In this document: in pieces, positions 25,090 through 33,657 of the stretch
Layout: each line of letters starts with the position of its first letter
Position numbering within the stretch: position 1 is the stretch's first letter
Source of the DNA: Clostridiales bacterium
GTDB taxonomy: Bacteria; Bacillota; Clostridia; Saccharofermentanales; Saccharofermentanaceae
Length of the DNA: 38,333 nt
Assembly (NCBI GenBank): GCA_017940895.1
Contig: JAGAXM010000025.1
Span: 1-38,333, forward strand
Direction: 5' to 3'
Notes under the pieces: model-generated
The model's input: only the letters and a program-made list of their open reading frames with translations
What the model was told of the DNA's origin: nothing
Databases searched by the model: none
Position numbers and translations under genes: made by a program

Positions 25090-28000
25090 AATCGTCGCCG
25101 TTATTTCTTCTTCGGTTCATGATTGCGATCCATATGATACCGAGAGATGCTATCGCAACCGCAACTACTGCGCCCAGTGCGAGTCCTTCATATCCAGAGT
25201 AATCTCCCGTCTTAGGAGGCGTTTCCGGAGTAGAAGGTGTCGGAGTAGGCGTCTCCGTTACAGTAGGCACCGGAGGAGTAACCGCGGGTGTCGGTGAAAC
25301 TTCCGGAGGCGGAGTGACCTCAGGTGGCGGTGTCACGCCAACACGGACGGTCTGTCCCTGATCATCTATTTCCTTATGCTCCGCGATAGGGTTATCGTCG
25401 TACCACTGGTGATAAGGCGTAAGATCTGTCATCGCCGTAAGGCTCAAGGTCTCGAAGCACACGAGGTCAACAGAAGCACTAAGGGTTCCGTCCTCGATCA
25501 AACTCATGATATAGTTTGTATCAAGGTGAATCGATAAATCAACAGTTCCGTCAGATGCACTCGGCGTAAATACCCTGTAGCCCGTAACCTGATTGCCGTC
25601 AGCATCAAGCAGGGGCAACCCTGTTTCCCTGACCATAACCACCGCATCAAGTCTTACCTCAACATTGGGGATGAGATTAGTGTAGCTGACGGTATCGATA
25701 AGCTCGATGTCATCGTCAATATGCGCGTTATGCGACATCGTTACAGGATCGTGAAAAGTTGTACCTATGCTAGGAGCTAGGTTATAGACAGTTTCTTCAT
25801 AAACATCCGTAACAGGTGCAGCAGAACTTATATCGTGCACGTCACCATCGGTAATCTCGAAGTAGGCTTCATTTCGAGCAAGAGACGGCTCACCATCGGC
25901 GCCCACATAGAAGTAGCCTGTCGGCAGTCCCGTCTCAACTACAACATAGTTGCCCGAGCGCAATAAAGAATACACATAGCATCCTAAAGTCTCATTCCAA
26001 ACACACTGTGCCTCATGAACACCTTCAGTATTGTTCCATGTCTGCGCAATAGTATCTACGCCCTCGGTGTAAGCCTTATCTCCGTCTACATCGTTATAGA
26101 TAGTGAACTGAGCGTTTCTGATAATATCTCCCGTATCACCATCCATCTTATGCATGCGAATCTGCGCGGTATAAGGTACTTCAGTTACATCAATAGAAGC
26201 ACTGTATCCGACATTTTCATTTGTTGTAATCATAAATACAGTAGGATTCAGATAATAATCAAGTGGCGCCGTGACCTCTCTTACGAGCCACTGTGACGGA
26301 TAATCAGCAGGATCAGTTACATTAGGAAACAGATCTTCCAAAAGATAATCGAACACCACAACGCCGTCCCTGTCAGTATCGGCAGCAGTTCCGATAAGCG
26401 TATCAGAGCTGTCTATCTCGCCGTCCTCGTTAACATCAACATACAGTTCGAATGCAGCTTCATAATTACCCTCGTAGGTCGTAATCACCTGTCCTGTCCA
26501 TGCATCTATCTTGGTATTAGTGATCCTGATTCTGTACTGCCTGTTGGCACAATCAACAGTTAACGGATCAGTATGACTAGTCTCGTTTATAGTCACATTC
26601 TTATAGAAGTATTCATAAACGCCGTCACCATCAGCATCCATGCCTTGCCAGCCATCAGGAACACGGTAACCTCTCATATCCGTAATGTACTCACGCAGCT
26701 GATAAGTTCCATAGTTAAGATGCTCTACACAATAGCCTCTTTGGATATTAACTTCTCGCCACAGCCACTCGCTGTATGCGTTTTGATAGGACTGATAGTA
26801 CGAATACGTCCAGTTAACACGGTAAGCATTATAATCACCTACCTGCCCGTAAGGAATACTCTCGACTGTACCCGTTGCGATCCTTGCGTCACCGCTGTAA
26901 AGACCGAATGTAATTCCGTCAACGCCGTTACCGGTCTCGTCTATCTTGTTTACGTCGATCTTACCTGTCAGGGACTCGTTATGTGCTCTTGACACTCGAA
27001 AACCTCCGCTTATAGGCATCGTCGAAATGGTATTTCCGTTAGCATCACATACATACGTGCCCGTACCGTCGATCTTGATGATCACGCCATACCGTCTGAA
27101 GCCGTTGCTGTTATTCAAGAGCTGCCACTCGGGAGAAAGGTTCGCAGATTCAATCCAGATCCTGTTACCCTCAACAGACATATACGCTTCCTGCCAAGAT
27201 TCCGTTACACGGTAATATCCGAACGGCAGATACTGCAGGCTGCCTGCACCCCATTCATTGTCAACGAAGCTGCCCGAAGCATCCTGATGCTGCCAATAGC
27301 GCCCGGGGATGCCATAGTTACTGCCTGAATAAAGACTCGTACCTCCGTAAGCACCGGCTCCGCTCCTCGTTGCGGAATCCCACCACACATTACCGTAAGC
27401 AAGACCTGTGTCTTCGTCCATGTGGAATGCACCGGGGTTGCCTGAACCGACCTGTCTTACATAGCCATAGCAAAAAGAATCACCCCAACCATGTTCCTGA
27501 ACAGTAGCCCAGTCACCTCTGTACTGAATAGCAAACTGAACATTAGTTGCGTCATCCCAGAAGCATCCGCCTTCATCGTAGTAAGCACCCGTACCTGCCG
27601 TGAACTCTTTCCATATGTCAATGGAACTGAAGTCAGGGTTACGCTGGTTCTCGGCATCATCAAACTGAACTACGCCCGGCGTACATGTGCCATTAACACT
27701 TACAGTTACCTGGCGGTCAGGTGCAGTAGTCAATCCCTCAGGAGTCTGCACTTCCGTAAAGTAGTACTGGCCCACGGGTATATTTCGCAGTGTAATATCA
27801 AACGAGTCTAGGGAGCCGTCGCCTGTTGTGAAACGAATGCAGTTAGCCTGCGCATCATAAACGTAGTTTTGGCATACGCCGGGGATTATGATAACACCAC
27901 TCAAGTCTGTGCCTGATACGGATCTGAACTCGATAACGGCACTTTGTAACTTAATGATCGTGCCGTCGCTTTTCGTAGAGATCTTACGGAAAGAAACCTC

Positions 28001-29035
28001 GCCGGAAGGAGTCTCGGTGTCGGTCATGGTGTAGGTATAAGATGACTGATCCCAATTAGCCGATGATGTCCTTGTGAAATCGATGCTTCCGTTTCCGTCA
28101 GTATAGAAAGTTACTGTACGGGGATCGGCGAGTTCATAACCCTGCGGCGCTGAATACTCATAGAACTGATATGCACTGTTGGGCTGAAGTCCTCTTATCT
28201 GAACAGCACTTCCGGTTGTTGTAAACTGAATACCGTCAGTTATATTCGTTGTTGGAACATTGCACTGTATCTCACTAATATCGGAACCCGATACTGTCGT
28301 AAACTGAATCACCGCGCCGGATACGCCATTACCGTTCTGATCGACCTTGTTGAAATTAACCCTGCCGCTTCGCGGTGTAGGTGTGTACGCCATGGCAAGA
28401 AGGTTCTGACCATTACCCGTAACGAATATATAGAACGTAGCACTACGGCTTATACCAGAGGCTCTTGATGCGATGGAAATAGCCGCATTTCGTATTGCTT
28501 CACGCCCTGCGATAGCATTACAGATCTGCGAATACCAACCACTGTCACCCGAAAGCACATAACTTAAAATAGTATGTGCATAACACCAGGCGGCATCGCT
28601 CTGTCTGCCGTACTGATATGCTGCAACTGTTATCTGTGAATAAGACAGTCCATTAAGGGCGTTGATATATCCCGAAGCATCAGTGAAAGTGTCGGCATTA
28701 GAACAAGAGTAGACAGTACCCTCCTTACCTGTCGGAGATGACTGACTGGACTGAATACACATCCAAACAGCACCATCAGAACCGTTTGTCATGCTGTATC
28801 TGCCCGTCTGAGAGCTTACATTGATCCCGGGGATATTTGTGATCGACGACGGAGGGTTTGCACTGCTGCTCCAATAGGGAGTGTCATCACCCTGCGAGGT
28901 CATGTTGCCGTAGTTTGCCGCAAGGACTGTGTGGATATCTATACCGAGGTTTGCGAAGTCGGTAAAAAAGAGTCCCAGCGACAGGCACATGGTCAACAAT
29001 GTCGCCAATCCTTTCTTCAATAAACTATTCTTCAT
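25073..29035 (-). CDS. SpaA/Cna-B and VaFE-type cell-wall-anchored adhesin
   Basis: A 1,320-residue surface protein. Signal peptide of about residues 1-40 (LLTMCLSLGLFFTDFANLG, cleavage near LAAN). An N-terminal head (about 75-215) has Cys93 in AVWMCIQSS and AWCYAHTILSYVLSG, resembling thioester-adhesin domains, though the second bond residue is unclear. Cna-B/SpaA modules begin near 224 (GRVNFNKVDQNGNGVSGAVI), near 340 (GEVSFRKIST), then GKIDVNKIDETGNGVDGITF and QIRMHKMDGDTGDIIRNAQF. Calcium-loop-like stretches occur (DVNEDGEIDSSDTLIG; DADGDGVYEYFY). A VaFE-like module (HNAHIDDDIELIDTVSYTNL) precedes a Pro/Thr spacer, the sorting motif PPKTGD (1273-1278), a membrane helix and a basic tail. 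It probably mediates contact between cells during mating. Confidence 0.87.
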   Translation of the reverse strand: MKNSLLKKGLATLLTMCLSLGLFFTDFANLGIDIHTVLAANYGNMTSQGDDTPYWSSSANPPSSITNIPGINVSSQTGRYSMTNGSDGAVWMCIQSSQSSPTGKEGTVYSCSNADTFTDASGYINALNGLSYSQITVAAYQYGRQSDAAWCYAHTILSYVLSGDSGWYSQICNAIAGREAIRNAAISIASRASGISRSATFYIFVTGNGQNLLAMAYTPTPRSGRVNFNKVDQNGNGVSGAVIQFTTVSGSDISEIQCNVPTTNITDGIQFTTTGSAVQIRGLQPNSAYQFYEYSAPQGYELADPRTVTFYTDGNGSIDFTRTSSANWDQSSYTYTMTDTETPSGEVSFRKISTKSDGTIIKLQSAVIEFRSVSGTDLSGVIIIPGVCQNYVYDAQANCIRFTTGDGSLDSFDITLRNIPVGQYYFTEVQTPEGLTTAPDRQVTVSVNGTCTPGVVQFDDAENQRNPDFSSIDIWKEFTAGTGAYYDEGGCFWDDATNVQFAIQYRGDWATVQEHGWGDSFCYGYVRQVGSGNPGAFHMDEDTGLAYGNVWWDSATRSGAGAYGGTSLYSGSNYGIPGRYWQHQDASGSFVDNEWGAGSLQYLPFGYYRVTESWQEAYMSVEGNRIWIESANLSPEWQLLNNSNGFRRYGVIIKIDGTGTYVCDANGNTISTMPISGGFRVSRAHNESLTGKIDVNKIDETGNGVDGITFGLYSGDARIATGTVESIPYGQVGDYNAYRVNWTYSYYQSYQNAYSEWLWREVNIQRGYCVEHLNYGTYQLREYITDMRGYRVPDGWQGMDADGDGVYEYFYKNVTINETSHTDPLTVDCANRQYRIRITNTKIDAWTGQVITTYEGNYEAAFELYVDVNEDGEIDSSDTLIGTAADTDRDGVVVFDYLLEDLFPNVTDPADYPSQWLVREVTAPLDYYLNPTVFMITTNENVGYSASIDVTEVPYTAQIRMHKMDGDTGDIIRNAQFTIYNDVDGDKAYTEGVDTIAQTWNNTEGVHEAQCVWNETLGCYVYSLLRSGNYVVVETGLPTGYFYVGADGEPSLARNEAYFEITDGDVHDISSAAPVTDVYEETVYNLAPSIGTTFHDPVTMSHNAHIDDDIELIDTVSYTNLIPNVEVRLDAVVMVRETGLPLLDADGNQVTGYRVFTPSASDGTVDLSIHLDTNYIMSLIEDGTLSASVDLVCFETLSLTAMTDLTPYHQWYDDNPIAEHKEIDDQGQTVRVGVTPPPEVTPPPEVSPTPAVTPPVPTVTETPTPTPSTPETPPKTGDYSGYEGLALGAVVAVAIASLGIIWIAIMNRRRNNGDDYENRS

Positions 29036-29055
29036 AACAAGAAATTCCTTTCTTA

Positions 29056-29604
29056 TCAGCCTTCATTGTTCAGGATCATTTCGTAAGCTGTGAGGATCTG
29101 ATCCATGGTGTCATCGTCCTGTTCGGTAATCCCACCGCAGTAAGTGTCGTAATACTTGTCGATACCTCGGCATCTCCAACATTCAAGACTCATCGGAAGA
29201 TCGTAATCACTTAAAGACGCGATCTCTGTACCATCATCTAGGTAATAAACAGCAGTGTGTCCGCCATCGATAAAGTTGATGTTTGGAACATAGATGCCGT
29301 TTACATAAGCCGATGGGATATCAAATTCAATTGGATCTTCTGTTTCTTCCGTCTCAATGACCTCTGTCTCAACCAATGTTTCTTCTGTTTCCTCTACATA
29401 TGTTTCATCGGTTATGACTGTTTCATCAGTCTCAGAAACAACTTCCGTTTCTTCAACAAAAGTCTCTTCGACTGTTTCTGTCTGGTCTTCCTGCTCAGCT
29501 GCATAAGCATTTGAAATGGGTTCAGCCTTAGAAGCAAGGACACCCATTCCAACCGCCGCTGCTGTCAGCGCACAGACAAGTGCAATGATCTTCTTGTTTT
29601 TCAT
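29056..29604 (-). CDS. Secreted Glu/Thr-rich protein
   Basis: A 182-residue protein with a signal peptide (KKIIALVCALTAAAVGMGVL, probable cleavage around AYAAEQ). Residues 38-92 are a low-complexity acidic stretch of EET, TEV and ETD repeats (TVEETFVEETEVVSETDETV). The last 90 residues form a compact part with four cysteines (LECWRCRGIDKYYDTYCGG) ending in a helix (DDTMDQILTAYEMILNNEG). I recognise no family. AAGGAG stands 11 bases before the ATG. It lies 20 bases before the adhesin gene, so it is probably co-expressed and acts outside the cell. Confidence 0.7.
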   Translation of the reverse strand: MKNKKIIALVCALTAAAVGMGVLASKAEPISNAYAAEQEDQTETVEETFVEETEVVSETDETVITDETYVEETEETLVETEVIETEETEDPIEFDIPSAYVNGIYVPNINFIDGGHTAVYYLDDGTEIASLSDYDLPMSLECWRCRGIDKYYDTYCGGITEQDDDTMDQILTAYEMILNNEG

Positions 29605-29630
29605 AGTGAAAAATCTCCTTTTCTTGGTAT

Positions 29631-29659
29631 AAAAAAGGACTCCCGCGAGGAAGTCCTTT
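29631..29659 (-). terminator. Rho-independent terminator after the CAP-domain gene
   Basis: AAAGGACT (29634-29641) and AGTCCTTT (29652-29659) pair over a ten-base loop. On the minus strand a run of T (CCTTTTTTATACC) follows. It should end most transcripts of the gene at 29685-30773. The downstream adhesin genes then depend on read-through or an unseen promoter. Confidence 0.8.
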
Positions 29660-29684
29660 GATAGTGTTTGCCGCCAGTTCTTAA

Positions 29685-30773
29685 TCAGTAGAACAACTGG
29701 ACAGTCGAATCCCCATAGCCTGTTGATGGGCTTGCATACGAGAGGCTTACGCCGTCAGGGTTTACGAAGAGAACGGAACAAGATGCTGTCACCATAGCAG
29801 TCGCCATGTTATCCAACATAGAAGCATTATGAATAGCAGATGTCCTGAATGCTTCAAAACCGCCGATAACACCATTCTCACAAAGACCGCTATAAACATC
29901 ACCGCCAAAGATGTTTTCGCCGAGATTCCCCGAAGGCTCCCGTGGATCATAATGTGTTCCCAGAGCGTGTGAATACGGCGTTCTGTGGCTAAACTGATAC
30001 GCAACCTCCACGGCTCTTGTTCGCGCCCACTGATACCTCGCATCGTTCGGATCGTTTATGACCGTAAGACTCGGCAAACCATTCTGAATACGCCAAGCGT
30101 TGACCTGATAGTTATGCGCGGTCATATCATCAAACTTCGCATAACACTTCTGCGTGTTGCCGTTACCAAGATCGATGTAAACGATCTCATACCCTCTGCT
30201 CGTCCAATACTCATCCAGTGCTTGTACAGAGGTCGCATTGTAACCGCCATTAGACACAATGCCGGAACTAATACCTGAAGAAGCACCCCGTGTGGTCACA
30301 GGCACATTTACATGAGCACCGACGGTGATGCCGTAAGAGGCACATTTCGATGCGAACTCCACAGAATCTGCAAATCCCGTGAATAGAATGCTGACATCAT
30401 TTGTGGTGTCTGCAATCTTCCCTCTCCAGTACGCGATTCCTGAAAGATCGGAACCTCTGCCAAGAAACACGCGGTAATACGCTTCTATCAACTGATCGTC
30501 AGACCAATGATTAGCCTTCGTGATAAACTCAGGGCTAAAAAAGAAACCATACGCCGCCTGTTTACCGGTTACCTCTCCTGAAGCAAGAAGATTGCACCAA
30601 TCATTCAATCCTGCAGTATCTGCTGATCTTCCAAGGCAGTCCTCATACAGCGAATTAACGAACGCTTCTATACGCGTGTTATTAGTATCTGCAAACGCGC
30701 AATTACCTGCTAAAAAGAAAACGGCTGTCGCCATCACTGATGCAATGATCTTTCTCATTCCGGTGAATCTCAT
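29685..30773 (-). CDS. Secreted DUF4214 plus CAP-domain protein
   Basis: A 362-residue secreted protein; the ATG at 30773 follows AGGAGGTGAGGAAA. Signal peptide: MRKIIASVMATAVFFLAGNC. A DUF4214-type module (about 30-145) shows two repeats, VNSLYEDCLGRSADTAGLND and EAYYRVFLGRGSDLSGIAYW. The C-terminal part is a CAP/SCP domain: ARTRAVEVAYQFSHRTPYSH, then GENIFGGDVYSGLCENGVIG, then FRTSAIHNASMLDNMATAM. The conserved histidines and GENI are visible. CAP proteins of bacteria are secreted and poorly understood. It has its own promoter and terminator, so it is a separately controlled surface or secreted cargo gene of the element. Confidence 0.85.
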   Translation of the reverse strand: MRFTGMRKIIASVMATAVFFLAGNCAFADTNNTRIEAFVNSLYEDCLGRSADTAGLNDWCNLLASGEVTGKQAAYGFFFSPEFITKANHWSDDQLIEAYYRVFLGRGSDLSGIAYWRGKIADTTNDVSILFTGFADSVEFASKCASYGITVGAHVNVPVTTRGASSGISSGIVSNGGYNATSVQALDEYWTSRGYEIVYIDLGNGNTQKCYAKFDDMTAHNYQVNAWRIQNGLPSLTVINDPNDARYQWARTRAVEVAYQFSHRTPYSHALGTHYDPREPSGNLGENIFGGDVYSGLCENGVIGGFEAFRTSAIHNASMLDNMATAMVTASCSVLFVNPDGVSLSYASPSTGYGDSTVQLFY

Positions 30774-30793
30774 TTTCCTCACCTCCTGCATTC

Positions 30794-30822
30794 ATTCTAA
30801 GTCTGAGTTTCTGAACGTTCAA
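30794..30822 (-). promoter_or_regulatory. Promoter of the CAP-domain gene with a palindrome on the -35 box
   Basis: On the minus strand TTGAAC (30822-30817), a 17-bp spacer and TAGAAT (30799-30794) form a vegetative promoter. The -35 box lies within the palindrome TGAACGTTCA (30812-30821), whose core also centres the large palindrome of the oriT candidate. The leader to the ribosome binding site is very short. Confidence 0.55.
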
Positions 30823-30901
30823 ATCTGCGAAACATGCATTATTACTACGTTTCTACGCTCCTATCATTTTTCTTTTAGCGGGTAAAAGAGTTTAAGTTTT
30901 A

Positions 30902-30935
30902 GGGGTAGATAGGGGGTGTGGGGGAAAGAAGGGGG
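30902..30935 (+). other. Four-run G-tract, possible G-quadruplex
   Basis: Four runs of four to five G (30902-30905, 30912-30916, 30920-30924 and 30931-30935) separated by 6, 3 and 6 bases meet the usual pattern for a G-quadruplex. It lies in the gap of 201 bases between the small gene at 30975 and the CAP-domain gene. The rest of that gap holds the CAP promoter and an inverted GTACAT/ATGTAC pair just after the upstream gene. Confidence 0.6.
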
Positions 30936-30974
30936 CTCTCCTTCCACGCGTACATATTTAATGTACACCGCGGT

Positions 30975-31361
30975 TTAACGAGCCGCTGCCGTCTTGTTTT
31001 TCTGCTTGTACGCTTCTACCATCGACTTCAGCGTAACGTTATCGACAGACCTCTCTTTCTTAGTCCACTCTCCGCCCTCTGTCTCGGGCTTCACAGAACG
31101 GCTTAAAGTCGTCGTACCATCCTCGGGGATCTTCGCCCAGAGAGACTTGCTACCGAAATAGTCATCGTGCACACGCTCTGCCGGAAGTACGAATTCTTCC
31201 CACGCACGTTTATCGTCTGAATCTGCGTTTGGGATCGCGATGGCTGCGTACTCCTTGCCGTCTTTGCCGGTAAACAGTCTAGCCAATTTGCGACTGAACT
31301 TAATCGTAAGTTCTTTTCGTTCCTGCGAATTACCTCCGTTATACATTTCTGTATTACTCAT
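30975..31361 (-). CDS. Conserved small mobile-element protein
   Basis: A 128-residue soluble protein. It shows a compact pattern, LTIKFSRKLARLFTGKDGKE, then YAAIAIPNADSDDKRAWEEF, then VLPAERVHDDYF, that I have seen in proteins next to partition genes of clostridial elements, but no function is attached to it. The C-terminus is basic (SMVEAYKQKNKTAAAR). GAGGTAATT lies before the ATG, and the ParB stop is five bases upstream, so it is the third gene of the parA-parB operon. Confidence 0.7.
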   Translation of the reverse strand: MSNTEMYNGGNSQERKELTIKFSRKLARLFTGKDGKEYAAIAIPNADSDDKRAWEEFVLPAERVHDDYFGSKSLWAKIPEDGTTTLSRSVKPETEGGEWTKKERSVDNVTLKSMVEAYKQKNKTAAAR

Positions 31362-31366
31362 AATAA

Positions 31367-32311
31367 TTACCTCACATTATTATTCTTAATCTGAATCTTA
31401 TTCTTATACTTCTGATAGAACTCCAAAGCCTTCATGATGTAATCCCCGGTCTTCTCGTAAGCGATGTTATCGGGGAGGTACTTCTTTACCTGACCATACG
31501 AAAGATGAACCTTCTCTTTCTGATTCGGTTTCTCTTCCGACATAATGGACTCGATAACAGCATCATTAAGGCGACCCTCATCAGAGAACTTCCTCATGCG
31601 TATCGTCTGTGCATGAGACGGCGTGCAATCCAAAGCAAAAATCTCCTGATTAACAAGTTCCTGTTCTTCCCTAGAAAGATAAGAGAGTTCCACAGCAGGT
31701 CTTAATGCAATCTTGCCTTCATCTACCAAATCGAGGAGTTCTGGAATGAGTTCTGTGAGACGGATGTAACGCTGCACCTGTCTGCCACTCTCGTTAGCAA
31801 CTTGACCGATAACATCTGCCGTTTCCAACTTCCCGACCACTGGTCGGGAAGTTAAGTCTGTCCTCTTCCCCTGCCTCTTTAGAGCCTCAAGACGCATCTT
31901 GTAGGAGAACGCCTTTTCGCTGGGCAGGATAACGGAGCGCTGTAAGTTAGACTCAACCATAAGGATGATTGCTTCATCGCGGCTCATTTCCCTGATGTCT
32001 GCCTTTACAGAAGAAAGGCCTGCGATCTCGCAGGCTTTCTTACGGCGGTGTCCGGATACTATCTCGTAGCGCCCGTCTTCCTTTGGGCGTAATGTAACAG
32101 GTGTGATGAGTCCTCTTTCCTTGATGCTCTCCACGAGCTGCTCCATATCCTCGTCCATCTTTACTTTGAACGGGTGATCGGGGAAATCGTCGATGAGTTC
32201 TAATGGGATGTCATGGATCTTGGGGAGTTTGCTCTCGGTCAGCTCGGTGCTGTCTTTAAAGAGATCATCGAGCGCCGACATTCCGAGGTCTATTCTTGGA
32301 TTCTCGGTCAA
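31367..32311 (-). CDS. parB: ParB-family partition protein
   Basis: A 314-residue ParB/Spo0J-like protein. The TTG start at 32311 is supported by GGGAGGTGAGG five bases upstream. The nucleotide-binding N-terminal domain has [36 protein letters not shown] and [20 protein letters not shown] (the GHRR patch at 87-90), then [18 protein letters not shown]. The middle HTH ([20 protein letters not shown]) binds parS. It overlaps parA by 47 bases. It contains a 27-bp perfect palindrome (31827-31853) that may itself be parS. Together with ParA it would stabilise the excised circular element or help it replicate. Confidence 0.92.
   Translation of the reverse strand: MTENPRIDLGMSALDDLFKDSTELTESKLPKIHDIPLELIDDFPDHPFKVKMDEDMEQLVESIKERGLITPVTLRPKEDGRYEIVSGHRRKKACEIAGLSSVKADIREMSRDEAIILMVESNLQRSVILPSEKAFSYKMRLEALKRQGKRTDLTSRPVVGKLETADVIGQVANESGRQVQRYIRLTELIPELLDLVDEGKIALRPAVELSYLSREEQELVNQEIFALDCTPSHAQTIRMRKFSDEGRLNDAVIESIMSEEKPNQKEKVHLSYGQVKKYLPDNIAYEKTGDYIMKALEFYQKYKNKIQIKNNNVR
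31827..31853. promoter_or_regulatory. parS: 27-bp perfect palindrome, candidate parS centromere
   Basis: AACTTCCCGACCA (31827-31839), a single C, and its exact reverse complement TGGTCGGGAAGTT (31841-31853) form the longest perfect palindrome noticed in the window. It lies inside parB. Known parS sites are 16-bp palindromes and are often found in or next to parAB. The match in kind is clear, but the sequence differs from the chromosomal TGTTTCACGTGAAACA site. Confidence 0.6.
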
Positions 32312-33101
32312 GGCACCTCACCTCCCTTCCCAAGCATTCATAAGCCTGCGCCACCTTACCATCGGGATCGTGGACAAATATGCTTTTGCCCGCGTTCGCA
32401 CATTCTTGCGCGCGCACCGACCTCGGTATCTCAGTTGAGAAGACTTTTATGTTCTGCCCCATAGAGTCTCTTAATGCCCCGGCGATGTTACGAGCGTTAT
32501 TAGTGCGATAATCGACCATAGTCATGAGGACACCTTCTATCTTAAGTTCAGGGTTGATCTGACGTTTAACGCGTGCGATCGAATGCAGAAGCAGATCCAG
32601 ACCCTTTACTGACAGGTAAGAAGGCTCACACGGGATTATTACCGAGTCTGCCGCAACCAAAGCATTGATTGTCATCATGCCAAGTGACGGCATACAATCT
32701 ATCAAAATGTAGTTGTAGTCCTTCTTGAAACTGTCAAGTGTGCGTTTAAGCACAGACTCCCTGCTCATGCAGTTAAAAAGCATGGTCTCCGTACCGGACA
32801 AACCGATGTTCGACGGGATGAGATCCATGCTCTCGAAATGTATTAATACATTATCTTTATAAATAGTATCCTTATCCTCGCCTGACATCTCACAGGACAT
32901 AAGGTCGGATAGCGTTACATCAAGCCTGTCCGGATTCTTTACAGAACAGCTCGTCGTAAGCGAACCCTGAGGATCTGCATCGACGAGCAGGACTCTCTTG
33001 CCGGAACGGGCAAGCGCTTCTCCTAAGTTGACCGCCGTGGTAGTCTTCCCGACTCCGCCCTTCTGATTGGCGACGGCAATCACTTTGCATTTGTCTTCCA
33101 A
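32265..33101 (-). CDS. parA: ParA-family partition ATPase
   Basis: A 278-residue ParA/Soj-type ATPase. The start is TTG at 33101, with GGAGGT eight bases upstream. The deviant Walker A motif KGGVGKTT (from residue 14), in [20 protein letters not shown], is followed by [14 protein letters not shown] (switch I) and [18 protein letters not shown] (Walker B/switch II). There is no N-terminal HTH, so it is of the short chromosomal or ICE type. It is the first gene of an operon with parB and the 128-residue protein. Its leader is rich in alternative hairpins. Confidence 0.93.
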   Translation of the reverse strand: MEDKCKVIAVANQKGGVGKTTTAVNLGEALARSGKRVLLVDADPQGSLTTSCSVKNPDRLDVTLSDLMSCEMSGEDKDTIYKDNVLIHFESMDLIPSNIGLSGTETMLFNCMSRESVLKRTLDSFKKDYNYILIDCMPSLGMMTINALVAADSVIIPCEPSYLSVKGLDLLLHSIARVKRQINPELKIEGVLMTMVDYRTNNARNIAGALRDSMGQNIKVFSTEIPRSVRAQECANAGKSIFVHDPDGKVAQAYECLGREVRCLDRESKNRPRNVGAR

Positions 33102-33142
33102 AATGCATCACCTCCATGTGTTGTGAATAGGATCATCAAGCT

Positions 33143-33227
33143 CTCGGCAGCTGACCGAGCACATGGGAGTTTCACCCCGGCATCACCCGCTACGCTCAAG
33201 GGTGTGACGGCTCACGGGCATACACCC
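33143..33227. promoter_or_regulatory. Structured leader upstream of parA with competing hairpins
   Basis: CTCGG / CCGAG (33143-33147 and 33155-33159) forms one stem. CACCC (33184-33188) can pair with GGGTG (33200-33204), while the same GGGTGT (33200-33205) can pair with ACACCC (33222-33227), so the last two stems exclude each other. Such alternatives are typical of regulatory leaders or origins. No known riboswitch class was recognised. Confidence 0.4.
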
Positions 33228-33240
33228 GCTTCAACGCTCA

Positions 33241-33653
33241 GCCTATGACAACGCAGAAGTATCATTATTGGTTGTATCCGTCATCGCCTCCCCCGGATTG
33301 CAATTCCGGTTCTGACTTATCCGTGTTATCGCTCTCTTCCATGAAGGTCATCGCGCACTCGAAGCCAACTTGGCTCGGGATACAAGTTACGTACCTGATG
33401 ATTGGTATGCGATTGTCAATGATCAGCAAGCGGGAATGCCGCTCACTAATCGCACGTTTTGAGCTCCCATATACAACCCATTAATCCTCATGAAGCACGC
33501 TATTCACTTATCATACGACTTTATAATGCGAATAATCGTTATGTTATATATGGGAAATTACCCAAATCTAAAGAGGGAGGAAAAGCATATGCCATAGAAT
33601 CACTAATGATTAGAATCAATAACTATCCGTTTATTTCTACTGTTTGGAGGTAA
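33241..33653 (+). pseudogene. Possible decayed or recoded small gene
   Basis: A frame from 33241 reads AYDNAEVSLLVVSVIASPGL, meets TGA at 33313-33315, and continues HEGHRALEANLARDTSYVPD then DWYAIVNDQQAGMPLTNRTF to TGA at 33460-33462. One base back (a -1 shift at TTTTG) another frame runs SSHIQPINPHEARYSLIIRL, then YGKLPKSKEGGKAYAIESLM, to TAA 33651-33653. Both parts have protein-like composition, but there is no clear start or ribosome binding site. The simplest reading is a broken gene with one nonsense and one frameshift change. Programmed recoding is a remote alternative. No family is recognised. The end overlaps the ribosome binding site of the 48-residue gene. Confidence 0.35.
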
Positions 33654-33657
33654 TTAA

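Noticed and set aside
29341..29500. Short repeated runs resembling a tandem repeat array
   Set aside because: They are the codons of the EET/TEV-rich stretch of the secreted protein, irregular in length and not a DNA repeat array.
33245..33484. Plus-strand frame of 79 codons starting MTTQKYHYWLYPSSPPPD
   Set aside because: No ribosome binding site. It overlaps another frame of more protein-like composition, and neither its start nor its end fits a unit.
33589..33597. Strong ribosome binding site followed by ATG CCA TAG
   Set aside because: It would encode only two residues; most likely a chance start inside the decayed frame.
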